Shown here: positions 35,100 through 44,632 of the stretch, in pieces
How positions within the stretch are numbered: the first letter of the stretch is position 1
How the letters are laid out: every line of letters starts with the position of its first letter
NCBI RefSeq assembly: GCF_023702225.1
Contig: NZ_JAMQCO010000001.1
Coordinates: 62,001 to 126,000 of the forward strand
Origin: Aureimonas altamirensis
Lineage (GTDB): Bacteria; Pseudomonadota; Alphaproteobacteria; Rhizobiales; Rhizobiaceae
Length of the DNA stretch: 64,000 bases
Direction: 5' to 3'
The notes under the pieces: generated by a model
Databases searched by the model: none
Told to the model about the DNA's origin: nothing
Seen by the model: the letters and a program-made list of their open reading frames with translations, nothing else
Position numbers and translations under genes: made by a program

Positions 35100-35726
35100 T
35101 CACTCCTTCTTCGGCATCAGCGCGTCATCCATAGCGGCGGCGCGCTGATAGGCCGGGCGATCGCTCATCCGCCTCGCATAGGCCGCGAAGGCGGGCCGCT
35201 TCTCGATCGTCCCGAAGGCAAGCCCCCAGCCGAGCTGCGCGCCGACATACAGGTCGGCAGCGGTGAACCGGCCGCCGGCAAGGTAGTCGGACGCCGACAC
35301 CGCGGCCTCCAGCGCGTCCAGTGCAGCCGTATAGCTGCCATAGCCGACCATGCGGCCCTGCTCTGCCGAAGGCTCGAACCCGCAGGCCTTGTTGACGACG
35401 GCCTGCTCCAGCGGGCCCGATGCGAAGAACAGCCAGCGATAATAGGGCGCCCGCTCGGGCGAACCGCTTGCCGGGGCAAGCCCGGCCTGCGGAAAGACAT
35501 CGGCGAGGTAGGCGCAAATGGCCGCGGCCTCGGTGACGACGACGCCATCGTGGCGGATCGCAGGCACCTTGCCCATCGGATTGACGGCCCGGTACTCGGC
35601 GCTCTTCATGCCGGAAGGGCCGTAATCGAGAAGTTCGACCCGATAGGGCTCTCCGACCTCCTCCAGCATCCATCGTGCGATCCGCCCGCGCGACATGGGG
35701 TTGGTATAAAGGACAAGCTCCGTCAT
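35100..35726 (-). CDS. Glutathione S-transferase family protein
   Basis: A 208-residue complete GST. The N-terminal thioredoxin-like domain begins ELVLYTNPMSRGRIARWMLEEVGEPY and has the cis-proline segment GKVPAIRHDGVVVTEAAAICAYLAD; the C-terminal helical domain has ADLYVGAQLGWGL. The usual catalytic Ser or Cys near residue 10 is replaced by an N-P-M-S-R-G context in which the Ser may serve. The ATG at 35726 is chosen because GGAGG precedes it by six bases. It is convergent with prs. The substrate cannot be told. Confidence 0.86.
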   Translation of the reverse strand: MTELVLYTNPMSRGRIARWMLEEVGEPYRVELLDYGPSGMKSAEYRAVNPMGKVPAIRHDGVVVTEAAAICAYLADVFPQAGLAPASGSPERAPYYRWLFFASGPLEQAVVNKACGFEPSAEQGRMVGYGSYTAALDALEAAVSASDYLAGGRFTAADLYVGAQLGWGLAFGTIEKRPAFAAYARRMSDRPAYQRAAAMDDALMPKKE

Positions 35727-35810
35727 CTGCACCTCCGCCGAAAATCGGACCGGACGCTATCACGCGCCCGTGAAACCGGCCAGCGCGCTGGGGTGCAACA
35801 GCGCGGGTTC

Positions 35811-35839
35811 TTGAAAGTCGAGGGGGTCTGGTCTATAGG
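35811..35839 (+). promoter_or_regulatory. Probable sigma-70 promoter of rplY-pth-ychF
   Basis: TTGAAA (35811-35816) and TATAGG (35834-35839) with a 17-base spacer make the best-looking housekeeping promoter in the window. It leaves a leader of about 150 bases before rplY at 35998. The leader is GC-rich with several possible stems (for example GCCGCCCGTTGGC) but no ribosomal-protein-binding element that I recognise. Confidence 0.6.
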
Positions 35840-35997
35840 CACCCCATCCGCGCAGACACCCTTGGAGGCAGCGCGGAGTGAAGCGACCTCGGGTCGCGGC
35901 GCGGCTGCAAGGCCGCCCGTTGGCCGAGTGGCGCTTTTCGTCGTTCCCTGCATGGTGCATCGGAACGGCTTCTCCGATTTAAAGCAAGGACTTACCC

Positions 35998-36645
35998 ATG
36001 AGCGAGAGCTACACGGTCAAGGCCGAAGCACGCGAGAAGGTCGGCAAGGGGGCCGCCAGGAATCTCCGTCGCAACGGCAAAGTGCCAGCGGTCATCTACG
36101 GCGACAAGCAGGAGCCCCTGCCGATCGCCATCGACTACAAGGAAACCTTCCTGCGCCTGCATTCGGGCGGCTTCCTGACCACGGTCGCCACCATCGAGGT
36201 CGACGGCAAGAAGATCCGCGTCCTGCCGAAGGACTACCAGCTCGACGTCGTCAAGGACACGCTGGTGCATGTGGACTTCCTGCGCGTTTCGGCCAGCTCG
36301 ATCGTCACCGTGCGCGTGCCGGTTCACTTCGAAAACGAAGACGAGGCGCCGGGCATCAAGGCGAAGAACGGCGTTCTCAACATCGCCGAGCATGACGTCA
36401 ACGTGCATGCGCCGGCCGAGGGCATTCCGGATGCCTTCACCGTCGACCTGACGGGCATGGAGATAGGCGATTCCGTCCACGCTTCGCAGCTCAAGCTGCC
36501 GAAGGGCGTGACGCTGGTCGACGACAGCGACTTCGTGGTCGCGTCCATCGTGGCGCCGAAGGTCGAGGTCGAGGCAGACGACGAAGCCGCCGACGAGGCT
36601 GCGACGTCCGTGGCCGGCGACGAAGACGACGCCAAGGAAGACTGA
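35998..36645 (+). CDS. rplY: 50S ribosomal protein L25, long CTC/TL5 form
   Basis: A 215-residue 5S-rRNA-binding ribosomal protein. The N-terminal L25 domain contains [24 protein letters not shown] and [19 protein letters not shown]; the C-terminal TL5 domain is followed by an acidic tail ([26 protein letters not shown]). It is the general-stress CTC-type long form typical of alphaproteobacteria, roughly twice the length of Escherichia coli L25. It begins the rplY-pth-ychF operon. Confidence 0.95.
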   Translation: MSESYTVKAEAREKVGKGAARNLRRNGKVPAVIYGDKQEPLPIAIDYKETFLRLHSGGFLTTVATIEVDGKKIRVLPKDYQLDVVKDTLVHVDFLRVSASSIVTVRVPVHFENEDEAPGIKAKNGVLNIAEHDVNVHAPAEGIPDAFTVDLTGMEIGDSVHASQLKLPKGVTLVDDSDFVVASIVAPKVEVEADDEAADEAATSVAGDEDDAKED

Positions 36646-36650
36646 TCCGT

Positions 36651-36666
36651 CGGCCCTTCGGGGCCG
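36651..36666 (+). repeat. Short hairpin between rplY and pth
   Basis: CGGCCC-TTCG-GGGCCG: six G-C pairs capped by a stable UUCG tetraloop, right after the rplY stop. No T-run. It could attenuate or, more likely, protect the upstream mRNA end and set different levels of L25 and Pth. Confidence 0.5.
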
Positions 36667-36696
36667 CGGAATCGACCATCGAAGGGGCCGGGCTTC

Positions 36697-37413
36697 ATGC
36701 TGCTGATCGCAGGTCTGGGAAATCCCGGCCCCCGCTACGCCGGAAACCGCCACAATATCGGCTTCATGGCGCTGGACGAGATCCATCGCGACCCGTCCTT
36801 CTCGCCCTGGTCCCGTAAGTTCAAGGGCGAGATCTCCGAGGGGCGCATCGGCGCCGAGAAGGTGCTGCTGCTCAAACCGCAGACCTTCATGAACGCCTCG
36901 GGCGAAAGCGTCGCCGCCGCAGCCGGCTTCTACAGGATCGACCCCGCATCCATCATCGTCCTGCACGACGAACTCGACCTGCCGCCCGGCAAGGTGCGGG
37001 TGAAGACGGGCGGCGGGCACGGTGGCCACAACGGGTTGCGGAGCATCGACGCCCATCTCGGCCGCGACTATCGGCGCGTGCGCCTTGGCATCGGCCACCC
37101 GGGCACCAAGGAACTCGTTTCCCCCTACGTGCTCGGCGACTTCGCCAAGGTCGACCAGGAATGGCTGCGCCCGCTTCTGGAAGATGTGGCGCGCAATATG
37201 GGTCTGCTCGCTTCCGGCGACGATTCGGGCTTCATGAACCGGCTTTCCGGCTCCGGAACGGTCGCCAGGCGGCAGGAGGCGCCGCCGGAGGAGCCTACGG
37301 CGAAGCCGAAAGGCGCCAGCCATATCCGGCAGGCGCGGGGCGCCGCCCCGCAGCGCATTCCGACGAGCGGCCCGATGGCCGACATGCTGAAGCGGATTTT
37401 CAGCAAGGATTGA
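36697..37413 (+). CDS. pth: Peptidyl-tRNA hydrolase
   Basis: A 238-residue enzyme that recycles peptidyl-tRNA dropped from ribosomes. Active-site elements: [27 protein letters not shown] with the catalytic His, [43 protein letters not shown]. The last 45 residues are a Pro/Ala/Lys-rich extension beyond the usual length of about 190, frequently seen in alphaproteobacteria. It follows rplY by 51 bases, the standard pairing. A hairpin with GGCCCC/GGGGCC arms (37423-37450) follows the stop before ychF. Confidence 0.95.
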   Translation: MLLIAGLGNPGPRYAGNRHNIGFMALDEIHRDPSFSPWSRKFKGEISEGRIGAEKVLLLKPQTFMNASGESVAAAAGFYRIDPASIIVLHDELDLPPGKVRVKTGGGHGGHNGLRSIDAHLGRDYRRVRLGIGHPGTKELVSPYVLGDFAKVDQEWLRPLLEDVARNMGLLASGDDSGFMNRLSGSGTVARRQEAPPEEPTAKPKGASHIRQARGAAPQRIPTSGPMADMLKRIFSKD

Positions 37414-37468
37414 ACAGATAAAGGCCCCTTCCCGGCCGCTCGGCGGGGCCATCGGATGAGAGTGCATC

Positions 37469-38572
37469 ATGGGTTTTCGCTGCGGTATCGTCGGTCTGCC
37501 GAATGTCGGCAAGTCCACCCTCTTCAACGCGCTCACCAAGACGGCGGCTGCGCAGGCCGCGAATTACCCGTTCTGCACTATCGAGCCGAATACGGGCGAT
37601 GTCGGCGTTCCGGATCCGCGCCTTGCCGAAATCGCCAGGATCGGCAAGTCCGCCCAGATCGTGCCGACGCGCATCACCTTCGTGGACATTGCCGGCCTCG
37701 TGCGCGGCGCATCCAAGGGTGAAGGGCTCGGCAACCAGTTTCTTGCCAATATCCGCGAAGTCGACGCCATCGTGCACGTGTTGCGCTGTTTCGAAAACGA
37801 CGACATCACCCATGTCGAAGGTCGGATCGACCCGGTTGCAGACGCCGAGACCGTCGAGACCGAACTGATGCTGTCAGATCTCGAAAGCATCGAACGCCGC
37901 ATCGTGAACACCCGTAAGCGCGCGGCCGGAAAGGACAAGGAGTCCATCGCCCAGTTGCCGGTGATGGAAGCGGTGCTGGCCAAGCTTCAGACCGGCGAGC
38001 CCGCACGCACGCTGATCGCCGGCTTCGACGCCGACGAGCGGAGCCAGCTACGCAATCTGAACCTCCTGACATCCAAGCCCGTGCTGTACGTGTGCAACGT
38101 AGCCGAAGAGGATGCCGCGACCGGAAACGCCTATTCGGCCGCCGCCGCCGCCATGGCGGAAAAGCAGGGTGCGCGCAGCGTCGTCATCTCCGCCGCCATC
38201 GAGGCCGAGATCGCCCAGTTGCCCGACGAGGAGGTCGGGGACTATCTGGAGGCCATGGGTCTGACGGAGCCCGGACTGGATCGGCTTATCCGCGCCGGCT
38301 ATGACCTTCTCGATCTCATCACCTATTTCACGGTCGGGCCTAAGGAGGCTCGCGCCTGGACCATCCTTCGCGGTTACAAGGCGCCGCAGGCGGCCGGCGT
38401 CATCCACACCGATTTCGAGAAGGGCTTCATTCGGGCCCAGACCATCGCCTATGAGGATTTCGTGCGGCTGGGAGGAGAATCCGCCGCAAAGGAGGCCGGC
38501 AAGGCGCGGGACGAAGGCAAGGAATACGTCGTCCATGACGGCGATATCATGATGTTCAAGTTCAACGTCTGA
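37469..38572 (+). CDS. ychF: Redox-regulated ribosome-binding ATPase YchF
   Basis: A 367-residue Obg-family P-loop protein: G1 GLPNVGKSTLFNALT, G2-G3 region FVDIAGLVRGASKGEGLGNQFL, the altered G4 motif NVAEED (YchF prefers ATP over GTP), a coiled-coil insertion, and the C-terminal TGS domain (ITYFTVGPKEARAWTI to VHDGDIMMFKFNV). It associates with ribosomes and modulates the oxidative stress response. rplY-pth-ychF is a conserved order. Confidence 0.95.
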   Translation: MGFRCGIVGLPNVGKSTLFNALTKTAAAQAANYPFCTIEPNTGDVGVPDPRLAEIARIGKSAQIVPTRITFVDIAGLVRGASKGEGLGNQFLANIREVDAIVHVLRCFENDDITHVEGRIDPVADAETVETELMLSDLESIERRIVNTRKRAAGKDKESIAQLPVMEAVLAKLQTGEPARTLIAGFDADERSQLRNLNLLTSKPVLYVCNVAEEDAATGNAYSAAAAAMAEKQGARSVVISAAIEAEIAQLPDEEVGDYLEAMGLTEPGLDRLIRAGYDLLDLITYFTVGPKEARAWTILRGYKAPQAAGVIHTDFEKGFIRAQTIAYEDFVRLGGESAAKEAGKARDEGKEYVVHDGDIMMFKFNV

Positions 38573-38596
38573 CGCGCGCCCCAGGAGGAACCGGCC

Positions 38597-39043
38597 TTGC
38601 AGATGTTCGAGGATTTCCCGGTTGGCACGCGCCTGCCGATGGGCCCCTATGAGGTAACGCGCGCAGAGATCGTCGCCTTCGCGCAGGAATACGACCCGCA
38701 GCCCATGCATCTCGACGAGGAGGCCGCAACCGACAGCCTTCTCGGCGGCCTATCGGCCTCGGGCTGGCATGTCTGCGGCATGATGATGCGGATGATGTGC
38801 GATGCCTTCATCCACACATCTTCCTCGCAGGGCTCACCCGGCGTCGACTTCGTCAACTGGCTGGCGCCGGTGCGGCCGGGCGACAGCCTGACGGGGGAAA
38901 CCGAGGTGCTGGACGCGCGCGGCTCTGCCTCCCGCCCCCATATCGGCTTCCTGAAGCTGCGGACATGGCTGGCGAACCAGGACGGCGAACGGGTGATCGA
39001 AAGCGAGTACAGCGTGATGCTGCGGAGGCGCGAGGCAGCATGA
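38597..39043 (+). CDS. MaoC-family hydratase/dehydratase 1
   Basis: A 148-residue hotdog enzyme of the R-hydratase (MaoC) type. The hydratase motif is recognisable as AQEYDPQPMHLDEEAA (catalytic Asp and His), followed by LGGLSASGWHVCGMMMRM. The TTG at 38597 is preferred as start because AGGAGG lies eight bases before it; an ATG at 38603 is possible. Such enzymes hydrate enoyl-CoA or related thioesters. It overlaps the next, paralogous gene by four bases, so the two may form a heterodimer. Confidence 0.85.
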   Translation: MQMFEDFPVGTRLPMGPYEVTRAEIVAFAQEYDPQPMHLDEEAATDSLLGGLSASGWHVCGMMMRMMCDAFIHTSSSQGSPGVDFVNWLAPVRPGDSLTGETEVLDARGSASRPHIGFLKLRTWLANQDGERVIESEYSVMLRRREAA

Positions 39044-39528
39044 GCTTCTACGACGATATCGTCATCGGTGAGCCGATAGAGCTTGGCGCGCATCTCTTCA
39101 TGGCGGAAGAGATCGTCCGCTTTGCGCGTGCCTTCGATCCGCAGCCATTCCATCTCGACGCAGAGGCCGCGAAAGCCAGCCTGTTCGGCGGCCTTTGCGC
39201 TTCCGGCTGGCATACGACGGCCGTGTTCATGAAGCTCAACGTGCGGTCGATGGCGGCCATTGCCGCTCGGCGCGCCGCCGCAGGGCTGGATCTGCCCGTA
39301 TGGGGCCCCTCGCCCGGTGTCCGCAACATCAAGTGGCTGCGGCCCATCTTTGCCGGCGACCGGATTGCCTATCGAACGACGGCGACCGCCAAGCGCCTGT
39401 CGAAAAGCCGGCCCGGATGGGCCTTGGTCGACAGCCATGTCGATGCAGCCACCGAGGACGGAAAGCCCGTCCTGAGCTTCGACGCGTCGGTCTTCCTTCG
39501 CGTCATCCCGGATCAGGCCATTTCATAA
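39040..39528 (+). CDS. MaoC-family hydratase/dehydratase 2
   Basis: A 162-residue paralogue of the preceding gene with the same active-site pattern (ARAFDPQPFHLDAEAA and FGGLCASGWHTTAVFM). ATGA overlap at 39040 implies coupled synthesis. In Hyphomicrobiales this pair routinely follows ychF. The substrate is unknown; fatty-acid or polyhydroxyalkanoate metabolism would be a guess. A strong terminator follows 65 bases later. Confidence 0.87.
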   Translation: MSFYDDIVIGEPIELGAHLFMAEEIVRFARAFDPQPFHLDAEAAKASLFGGLCASGWHTTAVFMKLNVRSMAAIAARRAAAGLDLPVWGPSPGVRNIKWLRPIFAGDRIAYRTTATAKRLSKSRPGWALVDSHVDAATEDGKPVLSFDASVFLRVIPDQAIS

Positions 39529-39593
39529 ACTCCCACTCCGGATCGACGAACGTCACCCAGACAAGCGATCGCGATCGGAACATGGCGAAATGT

Positions 39594-39618
39594 AAAAGGG
39601 GCCGCGAGGGCCCCTTTT
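39594..39618 (+). terminator. Strong rho-independent terminator
   Basis: AAAAGGGGCC, five-base loop, GGCCCCTTTT, then GTATTT: ten base pairs ending in a T-run. It closes the ychF-maoC transcript and, because the A-run mirrors the T-run, may also stop transcription coming from the convergent cytochrome operon. Confidence 0.88.
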
Positions 39619-39644
39619 GTATTTCGGCGATACGGCTGGCCGCT

Positions 39645-39662
39645 TAGAGCGCTTCCGCTCTA
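39645..39662 (-). repeat. Hairpin overlapping the cytochrome c1 stop codon
   Basis: TAGAGCG-CTTC-CGCTCTA: a perfect seven-base stem that includes the TAG stop of the cytochrome c1 gene. AGAGC-type short palindromes of this kind are scattered in alphaproteobacterial intergenic DNA. No T-run follows on the minus strand until the terminator at 39594-39618. Confidence 0.6.
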
Positions 39663-40649
39663 GTGCGGGATCTTGGCCCAAACCCGGCGCTTCACCGCAT
39701 AGAGCATGCCGGCGAACACGACGAGGAAGATCATCACCACGAAGCCCAGTGCCTTGCGTTCCACGAGGTGCGGCTCTGCCGCCCACATCAGGAAGGCCGA
39801 GACATCGCGCGAATACTGCTCCACCGTCTCGGGCGACCCGTCGCCATACGTCACCTGGCCATCGCTGATCGGCTGCGCCATGGCGAGCGCCGAAGAAGCA
39901 ATGAAATAGGGGTTGTAATGCGTACCGGGCTGCAGTTCGAGGCCGGCGGGCGGCTCTTCTCCGTAGCCGGTCAACAGCGCGTGGATGTAGTCCGGGCCAC
40001 CTTCCGCATACTGGGTGAAGATGTCGAACACGAAGGTGGGGAAGCCGCGCTCCACAGCCCGCGCCTTGGCGATCAGCGAGAAGTCCGGCGGATGCGCCCC
40101 GCCATTGGAGGCGGCAGCCGCTTCCGGGTTGGGGAACGGCGCGGGGAAATGATCGGACGGGATTCCGGGCCGCTCGAACATTTCGCCGTTGGCGTCCGGA
40201 CCGTCCTGAATCTGGTATTCGGCTGCGAGGGCACGGACCTGCGCATCGCTGTAGCCGAGGGCTTCTAGGTTGCGGAAGGCGACGAGATTCAGCGAGTGGC
40301 ACGAGGAGCAGACCTCGCGATACACCTGCATGCCGCGCTGCAGCTGGCCCAGATCCCACTTGCCGAACGGGCCGGCGAAGCTCCAGTCCATATGCTCGGG
40401 TTTCCTGAGCGGATAGTGCGGCGTCGCGTGCTCTTCCTCGGCGGCGGCATGGGCTTCGCCCTCCTGCTCGCCGGAGACGGTATTGACGCCGGTGGAGGAG
40501 GCGGGCGCCTCACCCGGGCCGGGCGCCTCGACGGCAGGGGTCTCTGCTGCCGGGGTCTCTGCCGGGGCAGGCTCTGCGGTCTGCGCGAAGGCAGGCAGGG
40601 GCGCGGAAAGAACCGCCGCCGCAAGGAGTGCTGATAGAAGCCTTTTCAT
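39660..40649 (-). CDS. petC: Cytochrome c1 of the bc1 complex
   Basis: A 329-residue periplasmic c-type cytochrome anchored by a C-terminal helix (LGFVVMIFLVVFAGMLYAVKRRVW). Heme site CSSCHSL (Cys114, Cys117, His118); the downstream PTFVFDIFTQYAEGGPDYIHALLTGY and Met-bearing SSALAMAQPISDGQ segments are typical. It carries electrons from the Rieske centre to cytochrome c. Between the signal peptide (to FAQ) and the conserved start at about residue 88 lie roughly 65 residues rich in Ala, Pro, Glu and Thr, longer than usual. The ATG at 40649 follows GGAAC. Last gene of the fbcFBC operon. Confidence 0.94.
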   Translation of the reverse strand: MKRLLSALLAAAVLSAPLPAFAQTAEPAPAETPAAETPAVEAPGPGEAPASSTGVNTVSGEQEGEAHAAAEEEHATPHYPLRKPEHMDWSFAGPFGKWDLGQLQRGMQVYREVCSSCHSLNLVAFRNLEALGYSDAQVRALAAEYQIQDGPDANGEMFERPGIPSDHFPAPFPNPEAAAASNGGAHPPDFSLIAKARAVERGFPTFVFDIFTQYAEGGPDYIHALLTGYGEEPPAGLELQPGTHYNPYFIASSALAMAQPISDGQVTYGDGSPETVEQYSRDVSAFLMWAAEPHLVERKALGFVVMIFLVVFAGMLYAVKRRVWAKIPH

Positions 40650-40672
40650 TGCAAGTTCCTTCGTGCGCTTCA

Positions 40673-41956
40673 TCAGCCTTTGGCCACCGCTTCGGCGTTA
40701 CCGTGACGGGCGGCGTGCCTGGCCAGCACGGCTTCCGTTATCGACGCCGGGAGCTTCTTCGGGGTCTCGATCAGGCCCAGAACCGGCAGGACGATCAGGA
40801 AGTGTCCGAAGTAGTAGATCGTGCCGATCAGCGACAGCAGGGGATAGATGCCCTCGGCCGGCCGCGAGCCGAGCCACCCGAGGAAGACCGCGTTGATCGC
40901 GAAGATCCAGAAGAAGACCTTGTAGACCGGACGATAGGCCGTCGACTTGACCTTGGACGTGTCGAGCCAGGGCAGGAAGAACAGGACGATGATCGAGCCG
41001 AACATCACCAGCACGCCGCCCAGCTTGGAATCGATCGGGCCGATGTTGAAGGTGATCGCCCGCAGCATCGCGTAGAAGGGCAGGAAGTACCATTCGGGCA
41101 CGATGTGCGCCGGCGTCTGCAGCGAGTTGGCCGGAATGTAGTTGTCCGGATGGCCCAGGTAGTTGGGCAGATAGAACACGAAATAGGCGAAGAAGATCAG
41201 GAAGAAGACCATGCCGAACGCGTCCTTGATGGTCGCGTAGGGGGTGAAGGGGACCGTGTCCTTCGGGGTCTTGACCTCGACTCCGGTGGGGTTGGTCTGT
41301 CCGGCTACGTGCAGCGCCCAGACGTGCAGCACCACGACGCCCGCGATCATGAAGGGCAGCAGGTAGTGCAGCGCGAAGAAGCGGTTGAGCGTCGGGTTGT
41401 CGACCGCGAAGCCGCCGAGCAACAGCGTCTGGATCGGCTCTCCGATGACCGGGAAGGCGGTGAAGAAGCCGGTGATGACGGTGGCGCCCCAGAAGGACAT
41501 CTGGCCCCACGGCAGCACGTAGCCCATGAAGGCGGTCGCCATCATGAGGAGGAAGATGATGACGCCGAGAATCCAGAGGATTTCGCGCGGGGCCTTGTAC
41601 GACCCGTAATAGAGGCCGCGGAAGATGTGCAGGTAGACGGCGATGAAGAAGAAGGATGCGCCGTTGGCATGCATGTAGCGCAGCAGCCAGCCCCAGTTCA
41701 CGTCGCGCATGATGTGCTCGACCGAATTGAAGGCGACGTCCACGGATGCGGCGTAATGCATCGCCAGCACGATGCCGGTGAGGATCTGCGCCGCCAGGAA
41801 CAAAGTGAGGATGCCGCCGAACGTGTAGGCGTAATTCAGGTTGCGCGGCGTCGGATAGGCGACGAACGAATCGTAGACGAGGCGCGGCAGCGGAAGCCGC
41901 GAGTCGATCCAGCGGGTAAGACCGGTGGATGGAACATAGGACGAGTGACCACTCAT
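40673..41956 (-). CDS. petB: Cytochrome b of the bc1 complex
   Basis: A 427-residue membrane protein with eight helices that holds hemes bL and bH and the quinol oxidation and reduction sites. Seen: [30 protein letters not shown], the Qo-site helix [42 protein letters not shown], and the [15 protein letters not shown] motif (the conserved PEWY of the quinol site). It lies 21 bases after the Rieske gene and 23 before cytochrome c1. Confidence 0.96.
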   Translation of the reverse strand: MSGHSSYVPSTGLTRWIDSRLPLPRLVYDSFVAYPTPRNLNYAYTFGGILTLFLAAQILTGIVLAMHYAASVDVAFNSVEHIMRDVNWGWLLRYMHANGASFFFIAVYLHIFRGLYYGSYKAPREILWILGVIIFLLMMATAFMGYVLPWGQMSFWGATVITGFFTAFPVIGEPIQTLLLGGFAVDNPTLNRFFALHYLLPFMIAGVVVLHVWALHVAGQTNPTGVEVKTPKDTVPFTPYATIKDAFGMVFFLIFFAYFVFYLPNYLGHPDNYIPANSLQTPAHIVPEWYFLPFYAMLRAITFNIGPIDSKLGGVLVMFGSIIVLFFLPWLDTSKVKSTAYRPVYKVFFWIFAINAVFLGWLGSRPAEGIYPLLSLIGTIYYFGHFLIVLPVLGLIETPKKLPASITEAVLARHAARHGNAEAVAKG

Positions 41957-41977
41957 GATTGCAGCGTTTCCCCCTCG

Positions 41978-42544
41978 TCAGCCGATACGGATAGTCGTGT
42001 CATTGGTGAATTCATAAACCGGAATATGCATGTTTTCCGGTGCCGGCCCCTGACGGATACGTCCGGCCGTGTCGTAGTGCGAGCCGTGGCACGGGCAGTA
42101 CCAACCGTCGTAATCCCCCGCCTGGCCAAGCGGAATGCAGCCGAGATGCGTGCACACGCCGATCATGACCAGCCACTGCTCACGTTCCGGAACGGCCCGG
42201 TTTTCGTCGGTGGCAGGCGCATCGGCGGAAAGATTGGCGTTGCGCGCCAGAGGATCCTTGAGTGCGGCGAGCGGAACCTCTTTCGCTTCCTCGATCTCGG
42301 CCGGCGTGCGCTGGCGAACGAAGACGGGGCGGCCGCGCCATTTGGCGGTGATGGACTGGCCTGCGGCGATCTGGCTGACATCGACGTCGATCTGCGCAAG
42401 CGCCAGCGTCGCCGCATCGGGGTTCATCTGGTCGATGAAGGGCCAGGCCAGCGCCGCGGCGCCCACGGCGCCCGCGGCGCCCGTCGCGATGTAGAGGAAA
42501 TCCCGGCGGGTGGGTTCCGATGTATGGTCAACGCTCACGGCCAA
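41978..42544 (-). CDS. petA: Rieske iron-sulfur subunit of the bc1 complex
   Basis: A 188-residue protein: an N-terminal twin-arginine-type region ([27 protein letters not shown]) serving as membrane anchor, a hinge, and the 2Fe-2S domain with both ligand boxes, CTHLGC and CPCHGSH. The TTG at 42544 is the likely start (GAGGGAG upstream); GTG at 42538 is an alternative. It opens the fbcFBC operon. No promoter could be placed with confidence in the 42549-42684 gap. Confidence 0.94.
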   Translation of the reverse strand: MAVSVDHTSEPTRRDFLYIATGAAGAVGAAALAWPFIDQMNPDAATLALAQIDVDVSQIAAGQSITAKWRGRPVFVRQRTPAEIEEAKEVPLAALKDPLARNANLSADAPATDENRAVPEREQWLVMIGVCTHLGCIPLGQAGDYDGWYCPCHGSHYDTAGRIRQGPAPENMHIPVYEFTNDTTIRIG

Positions 42545-42684
42545 TCATGCTCCCTCAGGCTCGCCGGCGCGAACCGGCACTGTCGGCCGGCAGGAAAACG
42601 ATTCGCCCAGATGCGTGAATCCGCATGGCCGAAGGTCCGCAGACCGGCGGGTTTTCTTAAGCGGCCACTTGGAACTTGTCCAGA

Positions 42685-44574
42685 CTATGGCTGCATATCG
42701 GCGGCATTATCCGCGGCCTGTGGCGCGTCGGCGCACTCCAGGAAACCGCCGACCTGCCGATGCCACAACTGCGCGTAGATCCCGTCCGCGGCCAGGAGCT
42801 GGGCATGGGTGCCCTGCTCCACGATCCGTCCCTTGTCCATCACCACCAGGCGGTCCAGCGCGGCGATGGTGGACAGCCGATGGGCGATGGCAATGACAGT
42901 CTTCCCTTCCATCAGCCGGTACAGGTTCTCGGCGATGGCGGCCTCGACCTCGGAGTCGAGCGCCGAGGTCGCCTCGTCGAGGAGCAGGATAGGTGCGTCC
43001 TTCAGCATCACGCGGGCGATCGCGATACGCTGCCTCTGCCCGCCCGACAGCTTGACGCCCCGCTCCCCGACCTCGGCATCGAGGCCGCTGCGGCCCTCCC
43101 TGTCCGAGAGGCTTGCGATGAAGCCCTCGGCCTCGGCGCGCCGGATGGCGCGCAGGAGATCGTCCTCGTCGGCATCCGGGCGGCCGTAGAGAACGTTGTC
43201 GCGGATCGTGCGGTGGAGCAGCGAGGTATCCTGCGTGACCATGCCGATCTGACGGCGCAGCGATGCCTGGGTGACGCCGGCGATGTCCTGCCCATCGATG
43301 CTGATTCGGCCGGAGGACACATCGTAGAAGCGCAGGAGAAGGTTGAGCAGGGTGGACTTTCCGGCACCGGAGCGGCCGACCAGCCCGATCTTCTCGCCGG
43401 GACGGATCGTCAGCGAAAAATCCTCCACCACCGGGCCGGCCGGCCTGTGCGGCAGGGCCGCGGCATAGGAAAAGGAGACCTTGTCGAACACCACTTCGCC
43501 CGCCGTGACGCGCAGTTCCGCGGCATCGCGCCTGTCTTCCAGGGCGACGGGCAAAGTGAAGGTGGAGATGCCGTCGCGGATGGTGCCGATGTTCTCGAAC
43601 AGGGCCGACACCTCCCACATGATCCATTGCGACATGCCGTTGAGCCGCAGCACCAGCCCGGTGGCGACGGCGATGGCGCCGACGGTCAGGAACTCGCCGA
43701 GCCACAGGCCGATTCCCACGGCCGCGACCGAGAAGAGAAGCAATGAATTGAGAAGGTAGAGGCAGACATAGAAGGCCGTGATCAGCCGCGCCTGGCCGTA
43801 GACGGTGCCCAGAAAGCCGCGCATCGAGTCGCGCGCATGGTCGGCCTCGCGCCGCGTATGGGCGAACAGCTTGACGGTGCCGATATTGGAATAGGCGTCG
43901 ACGATCCGCCCTGTCATCAGCGCGCGGGCGTCGGCCTGATTTTCCGCCACCACCATCAGCCGCGGAATGAAATAGCGCAGCATCGCGACATACAGGACGA
44001 GCCAGCCGATGAAGGGAAGCGTCAAACGCCAGTCCGCCGCGGCGATCAGCACGACGACGCCGGTGAAGTAGACCGTCACATAGAGCAGCACCTCGATGCC
44101 CTTCATCACGGTTTCGCGCACTGCCAGCGCCGTCTGCATGAGCTTGGTGGCGACGCGGCCCGCGAATTCATCGTGGAAGAAGCCGAGGGACTGGTCGAGG
44201 AGCCAGTTGTGCACCGTCCAGCGGAAGCGCATCGGAAAGTTGGCGAAGATACCCTGGAAGGTGAACAGGCACTCCACCAGCACCAGCGCAGGCAGCAGCA
44301 CCAGGATAACGACGGCCATGCCGGCGAGGGTCCAGCCCTGCTCTGCCATGAAAACTTCGCGCGGGGTGGAGGTGAGCCAGTCGACGATCGAGCCGACGAA
44401 CGAGAACAGCATCACCTCCAGCACCGCCACCATGGCGGTCAGCGCCGCGACGGCAAGGAACACCGGCCAGAGAGGCCGCACGTAATACCAGACGAACGCC
44501 ATCAGGGATGCCGGCGGCCGGCGGCCCCCGGTATCGGGGAAAGGATTCACCAGCCGCTCGAACTTCCGGTACAT
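42685..44574 (-). CDS. ABC exporter, fused permease and ATPase (MsbA-like)
   Basis: A half-transporter of about 629 residues. Six membrane helices occupy roughly 20-310, with the ABC transmembrane domain pattern and long cytoplasmic loops. The ATPase domain follows: Walker A GLVGRSGAGKSTLL, Q-loop IGMVTQDTSLLHRTIRDNVLYG, signature [14 protein letters not shown], Walker B ILLLDEATSALDSE, switch His in IAIAHRLSTI. Works as a homodimer exporting lipid-like or drug substrates. The ATG at 44574 has AAGGA nine bases upstream and is preferred over 44616, which would leave only 16 bases to the divergent trmL start. Confidence 0.9.
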   Translation of the reverse strand: MYRKFERLVNPFPDTGGRRPPASLMAFVWYYVRPLWPVFLAVAALTAMVAVLEVMLFSFVGSIVDWLTSTPREVFMAEQGWTLAGMAVVILVLLPALVLVECLFTFQGIFANFPMRFRWTVHNWLLDQSLGFFHDEFAGRVATKLMQTALAVRETVMKGIEVLLYVTVYFTGVVVLIAAADWRLTLPFIGWLVLYVAMLRYFIPRLMVVAENQADARALMTGRIVDAYSNIGTVKLFAHTRREADHARDSMRGFLGTVYGQARLITAFYVCLYLLNSLLLFSVAAVGIGLWLGEFLTVGAIAVATGLVLRLNGMSQWIMWEVSALFENIGTIRDGISTFTLPVALEDRRDAAELRVTAGEVVFDKVSFSYAAALPHRPAGPVVEDFSLTIRPGEKIGLVGRSGAGKSTLLNLLLRFYDVSSGRISIDGQDIAGVTQASLRRQIGMVTQDTSLLHRTIRDNVLYGRPDADEDDLLRAIRRAEAEGFIASLSDREGRSGLDAEVGERGVKLSGGQRQRIAIARVMLKDAPILLLDEATSALDSEVEAAIAENLYRLMEGKTVIAIAHRLSTIAALDRLVVMDKGRIVEQGTHAQLLAADGIYAQLWHRQVGGFLECADAPQAADNAADMQP

Positions 44575-44632
44575 GCCCTCGAATCCTTCGTCTCGTCTTC
44601 TGTCGTGACGCGCCATCGTCTATCAACCCGGC

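Noticed and set aside
35840-35997. Possible tRNA or structured RNA before rplY
   Set aside because: No cloverleaf with T-psi-C and anticodon arms can be formed; the stretch is explained as a 5-prime leader.
37423-37450. Hairpin GGCCCC/GGGGCC between pth and ychF as a terminator
   Set aside because: Only six pairs, a 16-base loop and no T-run; rplY-pth-ychF are conserved together, so readthrough is more likely.
40628-42778. A 716-codon open frame on the plus strand
   Set aside because: Antisense to the cytochrome b, Rieske and c1 genes, whose cofactor motifs are unmistakable.
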